Source: Bacterioplanes sp965233665
GTDB taxonomy: Bacteria; Pseudomonadota; Gammaproteobacteria; Pseudomonadales; Oceanobacteraceae
Assembly: GCA_965233665.1 (NCBI GenBank)
Contig: CBDDTG010000029.1
Span: 53,747 to 117,746 of the forward strand
Direction: 5' to 3'
DNA: 64,000 nucleotides
Shown: positions 1 through 8,286 of the stretch, piece after piece
Numbering within the stretch: the first letter of the stretch is position 1
How the letters are laid out: each line of letters starts with the position of its first letter
Made by a program: the position numbers and the translations under genes
Notes under the pieces: generated by a model
Seen by the model: only the letters and a program-made list of their open reading frames with translations
What the model was told of the DNA's origin: nothing
Database searches by the model: none

Positions 1-1
1 C

Positions 2-2380
2 GACACACCGCAACAGCAAGTGCAGTTTCTAAGGCCTGGCAGCGACAGCCAGCCAGCCGTGACTCTGGCGATTGCCAAGCAGCCGGGCACCAACGCCATC
101 GATATCACCACCACCATTCGCCAGCGGCTGCAACAATTGCACGGCACTTTGATTCCCGATGCCATTCAGGTGGACATCACCCGTGATTATGGTCAAACAG
201 CCAAAACCAAATCCGACCAGTTGATGGCCAAGCTGCTGTTCGCCACTGCAGCGGTCGTGGTGTTGGTGCTGGCAACCATGAGCTGGCGCGAAGCAGTGAT
301 TGTCGGCGGCGCCATATTCATCACCCTGGCCATTACTTTGTTTGCTTCTTGGGTATGGGGCTTTACCCTCAACCGCGTATCGCTATTTGCACTGATTTTT
401 TCGATCGGCATTTTGGTCGATGACGCCATTGTGGTGGTCGAAAACATTCATCGTCATATGCACCTCGGCGGACAAAAACTGCTGGAGATTATTCCCCAAG
501 CCGTTGACGAAGTGGGCGGCCCGACCATTCTCGCCACCTTTACGGTGATTGCTGCGCTGATGCCGATGGCGTTTGTTTCTGGATTGATGGGCCCTTACAT
601 GAGCCCCATCCCAATCAACGCCTCAACCGGCATGTTGATCTCGCTGATCATCGCCTTCGTGGTGACCCCTTGGTTGTCATATGCCTTGTTGCGGCGTCAG
701 TTTGAGCGCGAGGCCAAACCGACGACCAACGATCATGCCTCGGCCCATGAGCAGGAAATGGATGGTCGTCTGTACGATTTTTTTAACCGCCTGATGCGCC
801 CTTTTATCGACAGCAGCCGTCGCCGCTGGCTGCTCTTCGCCGTGGTGATCGCCACCATTGGCCTCGCCGTGGCATTACCAGCAGCCAAGCTGGTAGTGAT
901 GAAAATGCTGCCCTTCGATAATAAATCTGAGTTTCAAGTGGTGGTCGATATGCCAGAGGGCACGCCCATGGAGCAAACCTTAGCGGTGCTGGAGGCACTC
1001 GCTGCGGAGCTTAACCAAGTGCCAGAAGTTAAGGATATCCAGCTTTACGCCGGTGCTTCCGCGCCAATTAACTTCAATGGTTTGGTGCGCCAATATTACT
1101 TGCGCTCGCTGCCTCATCAGGGCGATTTGCAGGTCAATTTGGTGGATAAATCCCAGCGTGAGCGCCAAAGTCACGACATTGCGCTGTCCGTGCGCCCTGC
1201 CCTGCGCGCCATTGGCGAGCGTTATCAGGCCAACGTCAAAGTGGTTGAAGTGCCGCCAGGGCCGCCGGTGATGGCACCGATTGTGGCAGAGGTGTATGGC
1301 ACCCACTATCAGCGCCAAATGGATGCTGCCAAGCGCTTACGCAAAATCTTCGAAAACACCGCCGGGATCGTCGACGTCGATGACTGGATCGAAGACGATC
1401 AGCCGCTGCGACGCATCAGCATCGACCGCCAGCGCGCTGCCCAACTGGGCATCAATCAAGCCACGGTGGTACAAGCCATCAATACCGCCTTAGGCGGCGA
1501 AGACGTCAGCTATCTGCACAATGGCCAGTCCAAATACCCGCTGCCGGTACGCTTAGCCTTTAACGACGGTGACCGTGGCGACCTGGATGCCCTTTTGAGC
1601 ATGAAAATCCGTGCGGCCGAAGGCCAGTTTGTTGCCATTGGTGATCTGGTCAGCGTGCACCATGAGCAAGTAGAGAAAAATATCTATCGCAAAAATCTGC
1701 AGCCCGTTGTCTTCGTAACCGGAGATATGGCCGGCGACCTCGACAGCCCACTGTATGGCTTGTTCGATATCGCATTACAGCTTGCAGATGAAGGCCTTAG
1801 CTGGCCGCAGTTTTTCATCCGCCAACCACCGATGCCTTTTGATACCACCCTTAAATGGGACGGCGAGTGGCAGATCACCTATGAAACGTTTCGCGACATG
1901 GGTATCGCCTATGGCATTGGCATGATCTTGATTTATCTCTTAGTCGTGGCGCAATTTCGCTCCTATACAGTGCCGCTGATTATTATGGCGCCGATTCCAT
2001 TGACCATCATTGGCGTTATGCCCGGCCATGCATTGTTTGGCGCGCAGTTCACCGCCACCTCCATGATCGGCATGATCGCCCTGGCCGGCATCATAGTGCG
2101 CAACTCCATTTTGCTGGTCGATTTCATCCATCAAAAACACCAAGAAGGCATGGCCTTTAAGGATGCCATCGTCACCTCGGCGGCCGTGCGAGCTCGCCCC
2201 ATCGTTTTGACGGGCGTGGCAGCAATGATCGGCGCATTTTTTATCCTCGACGACCCCATTTTCAATGGCCTGGCTATTTCATTGATTTTTGGCATTTTAA
2301 TTTCGACCGCTCTGACACTGGTCATCATTCCACTGCTCTACTATGCCGTAATGCACAAGCGCATGATGCCAGCGACCTAA
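2..2380 (+). CDS. RND efflux pump permease, C-terminal part (5' end outside window)
   Basis: Inner-membrane permease of the resistance-nodulation-division (HAE/AcrB-like) class, expected to drive proton-coupled efflux with an adaptor and outer-membrane channel. The frame is open from base 2, so the N-terminus lies upstream; about 792 residues are visible, against roughly 1,030 for the family. Visible are the first transmembrane bundle with the TM4 motif GILVDDAIVVVENIH carrying the Asp-Asp pair of the proton relay, the second large periplasmic loop, and the second transmembrane bundle ending in TALTLVIIPLLYYAVM. The stop is TAA at 2378-2380. The adaptor is not in the window and presumably lies upstream. 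It is clearly a different sequence from the RND permease at 33-36 kb. The substrate cannot be told. Confidence 0.93.
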   Translation, partial: DTPQQQVQFLRPGSDSQPAVTLAIAKQPGTNAIDITTTIRQRLQQLHGTLIPDAIQVDITRDYGQTAKTKSDQLMAKLLFATAAVVVLVLATMSWREAVIVGGAIFITLAITLFASWVWGFTLNRVSLFALIFSIGILVDDAIVVVENIHRHMHLGGQKLLEIIPQAVDEVGGPTILATFTVIAALMPMAFVSGLMGPYMSPIPINASTGMLISLIIAFVVTPWLSYALLRRQFEREAKPTTNDHASAHEQEMDGRLYDFFNRLMRPFIDSSRRRWLLFAVVIATIGLAVALPAAKLVVMKMLPFDNKSEFQVVVDMPEGTPMEQTLAVLEALAAELNQVPEVKDIQLYAGASAPINFNGLVRQYYLRSLPHQGDLQVNLVDKSQRERQSHDIALSVRPALRAIGERYQANVKVVEVPPGPPVMAPIVAEVYGTHYQRQMDAAKRLRKIFENTAGIVDVDDWIEDDQPLRRISIDRQRAAQLGINQATVVQAINTALGGEDVSYLHNGQSKYPLPVRLAFNDGDRGDLDALLSMKIRAAEGQFVAIGDLVSVHHEQVEKNIYRKNLQPVVFVTGDMAGDLDSPLYGLFDIALQLADEGLSWPQFFIRQPPMPFDTTLKWDGEWQITYETFRDMGIAYGIGMILIYLLVVAQFRSYTVPLIIMAPIPLTIIGVMPGHALFGAQFTATSMIGMIALAGIIVRNSILLVDFIHQKHQEGMAFKDAIVTSAAVRARPIVLTGVAAMIGAFFILDDPIFNGLAISLIFGILISTALTLVIIPLLYYAVMHKRMMPAT

Positions 2381-2388
2381 GCAACCAC

Positions 2389-2408
2389 GGGCACCAGTCT
2401 TGGTGCCC
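2389..2408 (+). terminator. hairpin after RND permease gene
   Basis: Perfect 7-bp stem GGGCACC/GGTGCCC with a 6-nt loop, beginning 9 nt after the permease stop codon. No T-run follows, so it is at best a weak or Rho-assisted terminator, or an mRNA-stabilising hairpin. Confidence 0.35.
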
Positions 2409-2506
2409 GCCACTGTCGAAGTGCTTGCTCCTCCACAAATCCCGATGAAGCCAGGTGCCCCTTCGTCTACACTAACGACACCTATGTTGTTAAGGCGCCG
2501 CTCTGC

Positions 2507-4093
2507 ATGCCAGCCACCGCTTCTGACACTCCGATTCAAAGCAGCCACCGCCATCAGTCCTTGGTGTGGCGCATTATTTTGTATTTTGCGGCAGCCTCAC
2601 TGGCTCTGGCCATTTCGGTCGGCGCCGGCATTGCTTTCTGGAACTACCAGCAACAGCTCGACACCTTCGAAAAACGCCTTGGCGACATCCGGTCCAGCTA
2701 TTTGGAGTCACTGGGGTTCAGCCTGTGGTTTTACGACGAAGTGCAAATCCGCACCCAAGTGCAAGGCATTGAGAACCTCGATGCCATTGCCTATGTACGG
2801 GTGACCGACAACCTGAATCTCAATATCGAACGTGGAACTCGGCCACACCATGACTACATCCATGAGATGGAGATTCGCTTTAATGAGCGCGTATTAGGAA
2901 AGTTGGAAATTGCCTTCGACCGGGAAGCCGTATTCGACGCTGCTTTTCAAGCGGCGCTATCCAGCATTGTCGCTCAGTTATTTAGCATGCTGCTGTTGGC
3001 CAGCTTGCTCGGCGCCGTGGTCCATCGCCTCATCAATCGCCGCGTGTTGTCGATGGCTGCAGAGGTCAATGATCGCTTACAAACACAAAACTACGAGCCG
3101 CTATCTATCCGCCAAAGCCAGGCCGGTGATGAAATAGACACCTTGATCGATGCGTTCAATTCACTGAGCGCGCAGATGAACAATGAACTGCAACAACGTA
3201 CCTTAGCGCAGCAACAGCTTAAAACCGTGAACTCTGAGCTCGAAGACAGAGTCATTGAACGTACTGAAAATCTGCAAAAAACCGTCGACGAACTCAATCA
3301 CACGCTGTCAGAGCTGCACAGCACCCAAAGCAAGTTGATCGAGGCCGAAAAACTGTCGTCTCTGGGCGGCATGGTGGCCGGCATCGCTCACGAGATTAAT
3401 ACCCCATTGGGCCTTTGCATCACCATCCACTCATACATAGACGACAACTACAAAGAGCTGCGTGAGCGCTTTGATAGCGGCAACATTCGCAAGCAGGATT
3501 TTGTCGAGTTTACCGCCATGATGGATGAAAGCCTGGGCATACTAGATAAAAACCTGCAGCGTGCGGCACACCTGATCAAAAGCTTTAAACAAGTATCGGA
3601 AGACCAAACCGGTGAGCACATTCGCGACTTTAGCCTGCATGACTATTTGCATGAAGTCATGGAAACCCTGTCACCGCGCTTTAAGCAAACACAGCACCAG
3701 GTCAATATTGATTGCTCTAGCAGTTTGCGCCTGCAAACCTTGCCAGGTGCCATTTCTCAGGTCATTACCAACCTGGTGATGAACTCATTACTGCACGGTT
3801 TCGAGCACCGCAACGACGGTCGCATTGATATTATTTGCGCCGAAGAGCGCGGCAACGTCGTTATTTGCTACCGCGATGACGGCTGCGGCTTATCTGATGA
3901 AGCCAAACAGAAAATATTTGATCCATTTTACACCACTAAGCGCGGCCAGGGCGGCACAGGCCTTGGCATGCATTTGGTTTACAACATCGTCAAACAGCGC
4001 CTGCAAGGCGACATCACGCTGGATGACAGTGAGCAAGGCACCGCCTTTCGCTTGATTATTCCCAAAAAAATCAGCCAATCTGAGGAGTCATAA
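2507..4093 (+). CDS. membrane-bound sensor histidine kinase
   Basis: Sensor kinase of 528 residues. It has TM1 at about 21-45, a periplasmic sensor of about 100 residues, TM2 at about 150-175, a HAMP-like linker to about 225 and a coiled coil at 225-285. The H-box is AGIAHEINTPLG with His295. The ATPase domain has an N-box with Asn426 (TNLVMNSLLHG), G1 DDGCGL at 457-462, the F-box FDPFYTTK and G2 GTGLGMH. The HEINTPLG form is typical of HisKA kinases of the DctB/NtrB-like kind. No receiver domain and no response-regulator gene lies next to it, so it is an orphan here. ATG follows TAAGG at about 11 nt spacing. It is 126 bp behind an RND permease gene, but a link in function is only inference. 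Confidence 0.9.
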   Translation: MPATASDTPIQSSHRHQSLVWRIILYFAAASLALAISVGAGIAFWNYQQQLDTFEKRLGDIRSSYLESLGFSLWFYDEVQIRTQVQGIENLDAIAYVRVTDNLNLNIERGTRPHHDYIHEMEIRFNERVLGKLEIAFDREAVFDAAFQAALSSIVAQLFSMLLLASLLGAVVHRLINRRVLSMAAEVNDRLQTQNYEPLSIRQSQAGDEIDTLIDAFNSLSAQMNNELQQRTLAQQQLKTVNSELEDRVIERTENLQKTVDELNHTLSELHSTQSKLIEAEKLSSLGGMVAGIAHEINTPLGLCITIHSYIDDNYKELRERFDSGNIRKQDFVEFTAMMDESLGILDKNLQRAAHLIKSFKQVSEDQTGEHIRDFSLHDYLHEVMETLSPRFKQTQHQVNIDCSSSLRLQTLPGAISQVITNLVMNSLLHGFEHRNDGRIDIICAEERGNVVICYRDDGCGLSDEAKQKIFDPFYTTKRGQGGTGLGMHLVYNIVKQRLQGDITLDDSEQGTAFRLIIPKKISQSEES

Positions 4094-4192
4094 AAGCGAG
4101 CCGCCAATATTTGAACAATCATTGTGCAGTGATGGCGGTAGTCTACGTGCGACAACGAAGCATAATAAACGGCTCTACTTCAGGGGCTTATT

Positions 4193-4981
4193 ATGAGCAT
4201 TCGGCACAGTCTTTTTCTATCCCACGGCGGCGGCCCGCTGCCACTGTTAGATGACCCACAGCACAGCCAACTGGTCAGCCAACTGCAACACATCGCCAGC
4301 CAACTGCCCAAGCCAGATGCCATCATAGTTTGCAGCGCGCACTGGGAAGCTGACCCCATTCAAATCAACGCCGCAGCAGCCCCCGAGTTATTGTATGACT
4401 ACAGCGGCTTTCCTGCCGCCGCCTATCAGCTCGCTTACCCTTGCCCCGGACAACCCGCACTGGCCGATGCGGTGACAGCTGCACTGCATGAGCACGACAT
4501 CAACGCCGAGCAAACGACACAACGTGGCTTGGATCACGGCGTATTTGTACCGTTGAGCCTGATGTTTCCAGACGCCAGTATTCCCTGCGTGCAAGTGTCC
4601 TTACATCCCTCTTTAAGTGCAGACCAGCACCTTAAGCTGGGCCATGCGCTGGCGAGCATTGAATGGCCAAAAATGCTGCTCATTGGCTCAGGGTTTTCAT
4701 TTCATAATATGCAGGCGTTTTTCAGCAGCGCGGAAACGGATGACAAAAACCTGGCTTTTGAAGCCTGGCTGCAACACACAGTGCAACGCACTGACATCAG
4801 CGAACAGCAGCGCGCCGAGCAACTGTGTCATTGGCAGCAAGCGCCACACGCTCATTATTGCCACCCGCGGGCCGAGCATTTACTGCCCCTGCATGTGTGT
4901 TATGGCGCCCTTGGGCGCCCTGCGCAGCAAGCTTGGTCGGCCCATGTGCTTAACAAGCAAGCCAGCTTTTTTCTGTGGTAG
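4193..4981 (+). CDS. LigB/DODA-type extradiol ring-cleavage dioxygenase
   Basis: Class III extradiol dioxygenase of 262 residues, the normal length for the DODA/YgiD branch that opens catechol-type rings such as 3,4-dihydroxyphenylalanine. Four conserved histidines are visible: His11 (SHGGGP), His50 (SAHWE), His115 (DHGVFVPL) and His171 (GSGFSFHN). In the family these bind the metal or act in catalysis. The ATG has the RBS AGGGG at 7 nt. The 3' end overlaps the 3' end of the convergent DAHP synthase gene by 32 bp (4950-4981). The substrate is unknown; members of this branch are often annotated as 4,5-DOPA dioxygenase without direct proof. Confidence 0.88.
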   Translation: MSIRHSLFLSHGGGPLPLLDDPQHSQLVSQLQHIASQLPKPDAIIVCSAHWEADPIQINAAAAPELLYDYSGFPAAAYQLAYPCPGQPALADAVTAALHEHDINAEQTTQRGLDHGVFVPLSLMFPDASIPCVQVSLHPSLSADQHLKLGHALASIEWPKMLLIGSGFSFHNMQAFFSSAETDDKNLAFEAWLQHTVQRTDISEQQRAEQLCHWQQAPHAHYCHPRAEHLLPLHVCYGALGRPAQQAWSAHVLNKQASFFLW

Positions 4982-6038
4982 TGGCCAATAACTGCTGATG
5001 CAGCTCCCTCAGCAGGGTTTCTGTTTGCTCCCAGCCCAAACACGGATCGGTAATAGATTGCCCATGCACTGAGCCATCATCACAGCGGCCTTCAACCAAA
5101 AAGCTCTCCAGCATAATGCCCACTACCGGTACCTGCTGCTGCCGTTGCGCCACCACCTGACGGGCAATATCCATTTGCCGACGGTGCTGTTTCTCAGCGT
5201 TGGCATGACTGCAATCCACCAGCACCCTGGCGCTGCAGCGCGCAGCCTCGGCTGTCTGCGCGGCTTGAATAATGGAGTCAGAGTCATAGTTGGTTAGCCC
5301 ATGTCCGCCGCGCAAGACCAAGTGGGTATCAGCATTGCCTGCTGTCGTCGCCATGGCTAACTGACCATCATCATTAATGCCCAATGTGTGATGAGGGTGG
5401 CGCGCCGCCACCATGGCATTAATCGCATTATCGACGGAGCCATCCGTGCTGTTTTTAATCCCAACGGGCAGTGGCAAGCCACTGACCAGCTCACGATGCG
5501 GCTGGGACTCAGCTGTGCGAGCACCAATCGCTGCCCAGCTGATCAAATCTTCAAAGTACGGCGACACTAACGGGTTAAGCACCTCATTCGCCAGCGGCAG
5601 GCCAAGCTCTAGCAGTTGACGCATCAGCTGTCGGGAGTGCATCAGCCCTAGCTCCATGTTGCCCAAGCCATCACGCAGAGGGTCATAGGCCAAGCCTTTC
5701 CAACCCACACGCGTGCGTGGTTTTTCAACATAAGCTCGCATGACAATGAGCAGTTGATCCTGCAACTGCTCGCTCAACGCCCTCAACTTGCTGCCATATT
5801 CCAGCGCAGCGCTGTCATCGTGCAATGAGCAGGGGCCAACGATCACCAATAATCGTCGATCGTCGCCGGATAAACAGCGCCGAATCGCTTGGCGGTGTTG
5901 TCTTACTTGCGCCTGCACAACCGCGCTGAGTGGTAGCTGTTGGCGTAACTCAGCAACCGAAGCCACCGGGCTAAATTGCGTTGGTATAGGATTTAATGAC
6001 TCGTCATTGGAAGCGAGTGCATGGGTGCAGCCAGTCAT
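4950..6038 (-). CDS. class I 3-deoxy-7-phosphoheptulonate (DAHP) synthase
   Basis: First enzyme of the shikimate pathway, joining phosphoenolpyruvate and erythrose 4-phosphate. At 362 residues it fits the AroF/AroG/AroH class. Motifs visible are VIVGPCSLHD, MRAYVEKPRTRVGWKGL, GARTAESQPHRELVSGL, PVGIKNSTDGS, LRGGHG and VDCSHANAEK, with metal and substrate ligands in the expected places. The ATG has AGGAG at 8 nt. Which aromatic amino acid inhibits the enzyme cannot be read safely, so no symbol is assigned. About 160 nt upstream of the start is an intrinsic terminator, preceded by a 43-codon reading frame rich in Phe, Tyr and Trp codons, which suggests control by transcription attenuation. Confidence 0.95.
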   Translation of the reverse strand: MTGCTHALASNDESLNPIPTQFSPVASVAELRQQLPLSAVVQAQVRQHRQAIRRCLSGDDRRLLVIVGPCSLHDDSAALEYGSKLRALSEQLQDQLLIVMRAYVEKPRTRVGWKGLAYDPLRDGLGNMELGLMHSRQLMRQLLELGLPLANEVLNPLVSPYFEDLISWAAIGARTAESQPHRELVSGLPLPVGIKNSTDGSVDNAINAMVAARHPHHTLGINDDGQLAMATTAGNADTHLVLRGGHGLTNYDSDSIIQAAQTAEAARCSARVLVDCSHANAEKQHRRQMDIARQVVAQRQQQVPVVGIMLESFLVEGRCDDGSVHGQSITDPCLGWEQTETLLRELHQQLLATTTEKSWLAC

Positions 6039-6199
6039 AAATGTATCTCCTGAGTAATTGAAATCGGCTTAGAACTAAAAAATTCAATAACGATAAAATC
6101 GCCAGCAGATTCCAAACGCATACCACCAAGACACTGACTTGCTTGCACTGTGTTGCATAACTCTTCCTCATGTTCTGAGTCATCATGTGATGCAATGGC

Positions 6200-6238
6200 A
6201 AAAAAAAACCCCGAGCGGCTCGACTGCCGTTCGGGGTT
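6200..6238 (-). terminator. intrinsic terminator (attenuator) in the DAHP synthase leader
   Basis: On the minus strand, outer arms AACCCCGA/TCGGGGTT enclose inner CGGC/GCCG with one mismatch, followed by a run of nine T (plus-strand A at 6200-6208). It lies between the leader peptide and the DAHP synthase start, so it would stop transcription before the gene. The loop side contains GGCAGTC, complementary to GACTGCC in the hairpin just upstream, giving a 7-bp alternative pairing. Confidence 0.85.
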
Positions 6239-6245
6239 TTCCGTT

Positions 6246-6270
6246 GGCAGTCCGGGCTGCCCGGACTGCC
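6246..6270 (-). promoter_or_regulatory. perfect hairpin upstream of attenuator
   Basis: Perfect 11-bp inverted repeat with a 3-nt loop; arms GGCAGTCCGGG and CCCGGACTGCC on the transcript. The first arm starts 14 nt after the leader stop codon. The second arm can pair instead with GGCAGTC in the terminator. It can also pair imperfectly with the end of the leader coding sequence around CCAGTACCCGGGC. These mutually exclusive pairings are what an attenuator needs; which state forms under starvation could not be settled by eye. Confidence 0.65.
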
Positions 6271-6283
6271 GATGTATCACTTA

Positions 6284-6415
6284 TTAGCGACGGCCCGGGT
6301 ACTGGCAAAAATAGCCATAACCAAACCAGCCAAAAAACACACACGCACCAGCAACACGCACTGTTTTCAGTACGTGCTCAAATGAGGTTTGCGTGGGTGT
6401 CATTAAATTCTTCAT
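6284..6415 (-). CDS. aromatic-rich leader peptide of the DAHP synthase gene
   Basis: Short frame of 43 codons whose last third contains VFFGWFGYGYFCQY: within 14 codons there are four Phe (all TTT), three Tyr and one Trp. It is followed by a stop (TAATAA), a perfect hairpin and an intrinsic terminator, all upstream of DAHP synthase on the same strand. This is the layout of transcription-attenuation leaders such as those of trp and pheA, but here codons for all three pathway end products are mixed. Start: ATG at 6415, or an in-frame ATG at 6403 (ATGACACCC); neither has a strong RBS. No function beyond ribosome stalling is implied. Confidence 0.72.
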   Translation of the reverse strand: MKNLMTPTQTSFEHVLKTVRVAGACVFFGWFGYGYFCQYPGRR

Positions 6416-6422
6416 ATACCGG

Positions 6423-6451
6423 AGTATTCCGCTTTCTAACTAAGAGTGCAA
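6423..6451 (-). promoter_or_regulatory. candidate promoter for DAHP synthase leader
   Basis: On the minus strand TTGCAC (6446-6451), a 17-nt spacer and AATACT (6423-6428). The -35 lies inside the 3' end of the upstream EamA gene. The predicted start would fall within a few bases of the first leader ATG, which would favour the inner ATG at 6403. Both boxes match consensus at only four of six bases. Confidence 0.3.
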
Positions 6452-7321
6452 CCCCGAAGCCGGCACAAGGCGCTCAGCTCTAGCAAAGCGTGCCTGAAAA
6501 ATGCCTGCAACAATAATCACACCGCAACCTGCCATTTGCAGGGCGCTTAATTGCTCAGCAAACAGCCACCAGCCGAATACCACCACGGCCACCGGCTCAC
6601 TGTAGGCCAGAGTGCCAAACACCGCGGTCGGCAAACGCTGCATAGCCGCTACGGTTAACGCCATGGCCAAAAAGCCCGGTATCAGCGCCGTTGCCAATGC
6701 CCAAGGCAGCACATCCAGCGGTACCACCACATTCTGCGGACCAGCTAAGAGCAGCATTAAAAAACCGCCTACCGCCAGCTGCCACAGCGTTGCCTGCGAC
6801 GCTGGCAAGGTATCTTTATTGTGGCGATTTAATAGCATAAAAGCCGCGTAAGCCAGCATCGCCAACGCCGCATAGGCCAGCCCTTTTGCATCGCTGCCGC
6901 TGATGTCTAAGCGAAACTCCATCACCATGGCGAAGCCAAATAACGCCACGAAAATGCACAACAGCTGCCAACGATTAATATACTCTTGCCAAATAAAATG
7001 GCCGGCAATTGCTGCACATACAGGAGCCAGGTACACCACCAAGATGGCATTGGCCATGGTGGTGTAATTCATGGCTTCAACATAAAACACAATAAAACCC
7101 GCGAGAAAAACACCTCCAAGCAAGGTTAAAGCGCGTGGCCTGTGCCACTGACAACGCTGAGTCAGCAGCCACGCAAACACCAACACCGCCCCCAGCCCTA
7201 GGCGATAGAAGGTAATGACCGCTGCGTCCACGCCCGCATTGCGCGACATAACGCCCATGGTGGCCATGCCCACCGCCCCTGCGACGGCCAGCCAAGCTGG
7301 ATTAAGTACTCGCCCGTTCAT
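6440..7321 (-). CDS. EamA-family (DMT) membrane transporter, second of a pair
   Basis: Ten-helix drug/metabolite-transporter protein of about 293 residues, built from two EamA repeats. The second repeat ends in SEPVAVVVFGWWLFAEQLSALQMAGCGVIIVAG, a form typical of RhaT/YedA-like exporters. An earlier in-frame start exists at 7378, but the ATG at 7321 has GGAA a few bases upstream and begins MNGRVLNPAW just before the first helix, so it is preferred. It overlaps the stop of the preceding EamA gene by 20 nt, so the two are probably co-translated and may act together. The substrate is unknown; family members export amino acids, nucleotides or metabolites. Confidence 0.82.
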   Translation of the reverse strand: MNGRVLNPAWLAVAGAVGMATMGVMSRNAGVDAAVITFYRLGLGAVLVFAWLLTQRCQWHRPRALTLLGGVFLAGFIVFYVEAMNYTTMANAILVVYLAPVCAAIAGHFIWQEYINRWQLLCIFVALFGFAMVMEFRLDISGSDAKGLAYAALAMLAYAAFMLLNRHNKDTLPASQATLWQLAVGGFLMLLLAGPQNVVVPLDVLPWALATALIPGFLAMALTVAAMQRLPTAVFGTLAYSEPVAVVVFGWWLFAEQLSALQMAGCGVIIVAGIFQARFARAERLVPASGLHS

Positions 7322-8198
7322 AATGATTCCGTGATAAAGACCAACCAGAGTGCAGTGCCAATGTGAGTAGCACGACACTACCGCCTAATAATGTGGTGTC
7401 GCTGACCGCTTCATTCAAAACCCAGTACACCCACACTGGACCTAAAATGGTTTCCAGCAGTAAAAATAAGCTGACTTCCGCCGCGGGCAAAAACTTTGTT
7501 GCCTGCATCAAGAGAATCGAGGCAATGGGAATTTGCACCAACCCCATCAGCGCCAACCAACCTAGCCCTGTCGACGACACCTCCAACGGCGAGCCGACCC
7601 ACCCCATGCTGGCCAGCAGGGTCATTAAGCCAGCGGCAACGGCGCCACTGCCCGCTACCATGGGCAAGCGCGGCAGCTCAGGCTGTTTGCGCATTAGGGT
7701 CAAACTCAATCCCATCACCATGGCCAACGCCAAAGCTAACACGTCACCGAGCCATTGCGCGCTGTTCAGGGTGATTGAGCCGCCAAACACCAGCAACACG
7801 CCGGCAAAGGCACTGGCGATCGCCAACCAAGTGGCGTGTGATAACCGCTCGCCCATCAGCCAAATAGAAAACAGCGCAGCAAATAAAGAAGAGCTGGCAA
7901 GAATCACCACGGTGTTGGCCACCGACGTATGATGAATACTGGCGACAAACAGGGTCATGCACAGTCCGTACAGCACAGTTACACTCCAGGCCAACGGCCC
8001 GGCCAGAAACCATTGCCGCCACTGGTGAAGCCGCCCAGTCACCAGAATTAATGCGCTAACAGCGATGGCCAGACAAAAGCCGCGCCAAAATACCACGGTG
8101 GTGGCCGGGCTATCGGCCAAGCGTACCAGTAACGCATCAAAACTGAGTATCAAGACCCCAATGGTGGCCACCATAATGCCACGAGTTTGCGTTTGCAT
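7302..8198 (-). CDS. EamA-family (DMT) membrane transporter, first of a pair
   Basis: About 298 residues with ten predicted membrane helices in two EamA repeats; the first repeat begins IMVATIGVLILSFDALLVRL and includes VVFWRGFCLAI. The frame runs further upstream to 8363, but that would reach into the preceding ABC transporter gene and across a terminator. ATG 8198 is preceded by GGAATGAG and is chosen. The second EamA gene overlaps its 3' end by 20 nt. The start codon lies only 13 nt after the terminator of the upstream operon, so its own promoter must be very close or overlap that terminator. Confidence 0.8.
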   Translation of the reverse strand: MQTQTRGIMVATIGVLILSFDALLVRLADSPATTVVFWRGFCLAIAVSALILVTGRLHQWRQWFLAGPLAWSVTVLYGLCMTLFVASIHHTSVANTVVILASSSLFAALFSIWLMGERLSHATWLAIASAFAGVLLVFGGSITLNSAQWLGDVLALALAMVMGLSLTLMRKQPELPRLPMVAGSGAVAAGLMTLLASMGWVGSPLEVSSTGLGWLALMGLVQIPIASILLMQATKFLPAAEVSLFLLLETILGPVWVYWVLNEAVSDTTLLGGSVVLLTLALHSGWSLSRNHYERAST

Positions 8199-8211
8199 CG
8201 GCTCATTCCAT

Positions 8212-8244
8212 AAAAAAGCCGGCCATACGTCGAGCATGACCGGC
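8212..8244 (-). terminator. terminator of the betaine/proline ABC operon
   Basis: Minus-strand stem GCCGGTCAT/ATGGCCGGC (nine pairs, one G-U), 9-nt loop, then six T. It follows the ATPase gene by about 40 nt and precedes the EamA start by 13 nt. Confidence 0.75.
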
Positions 8245-8286
8245 ATGATTGCAATTACTTTAGGCGCAACCAACGCCCCAAAGGCG

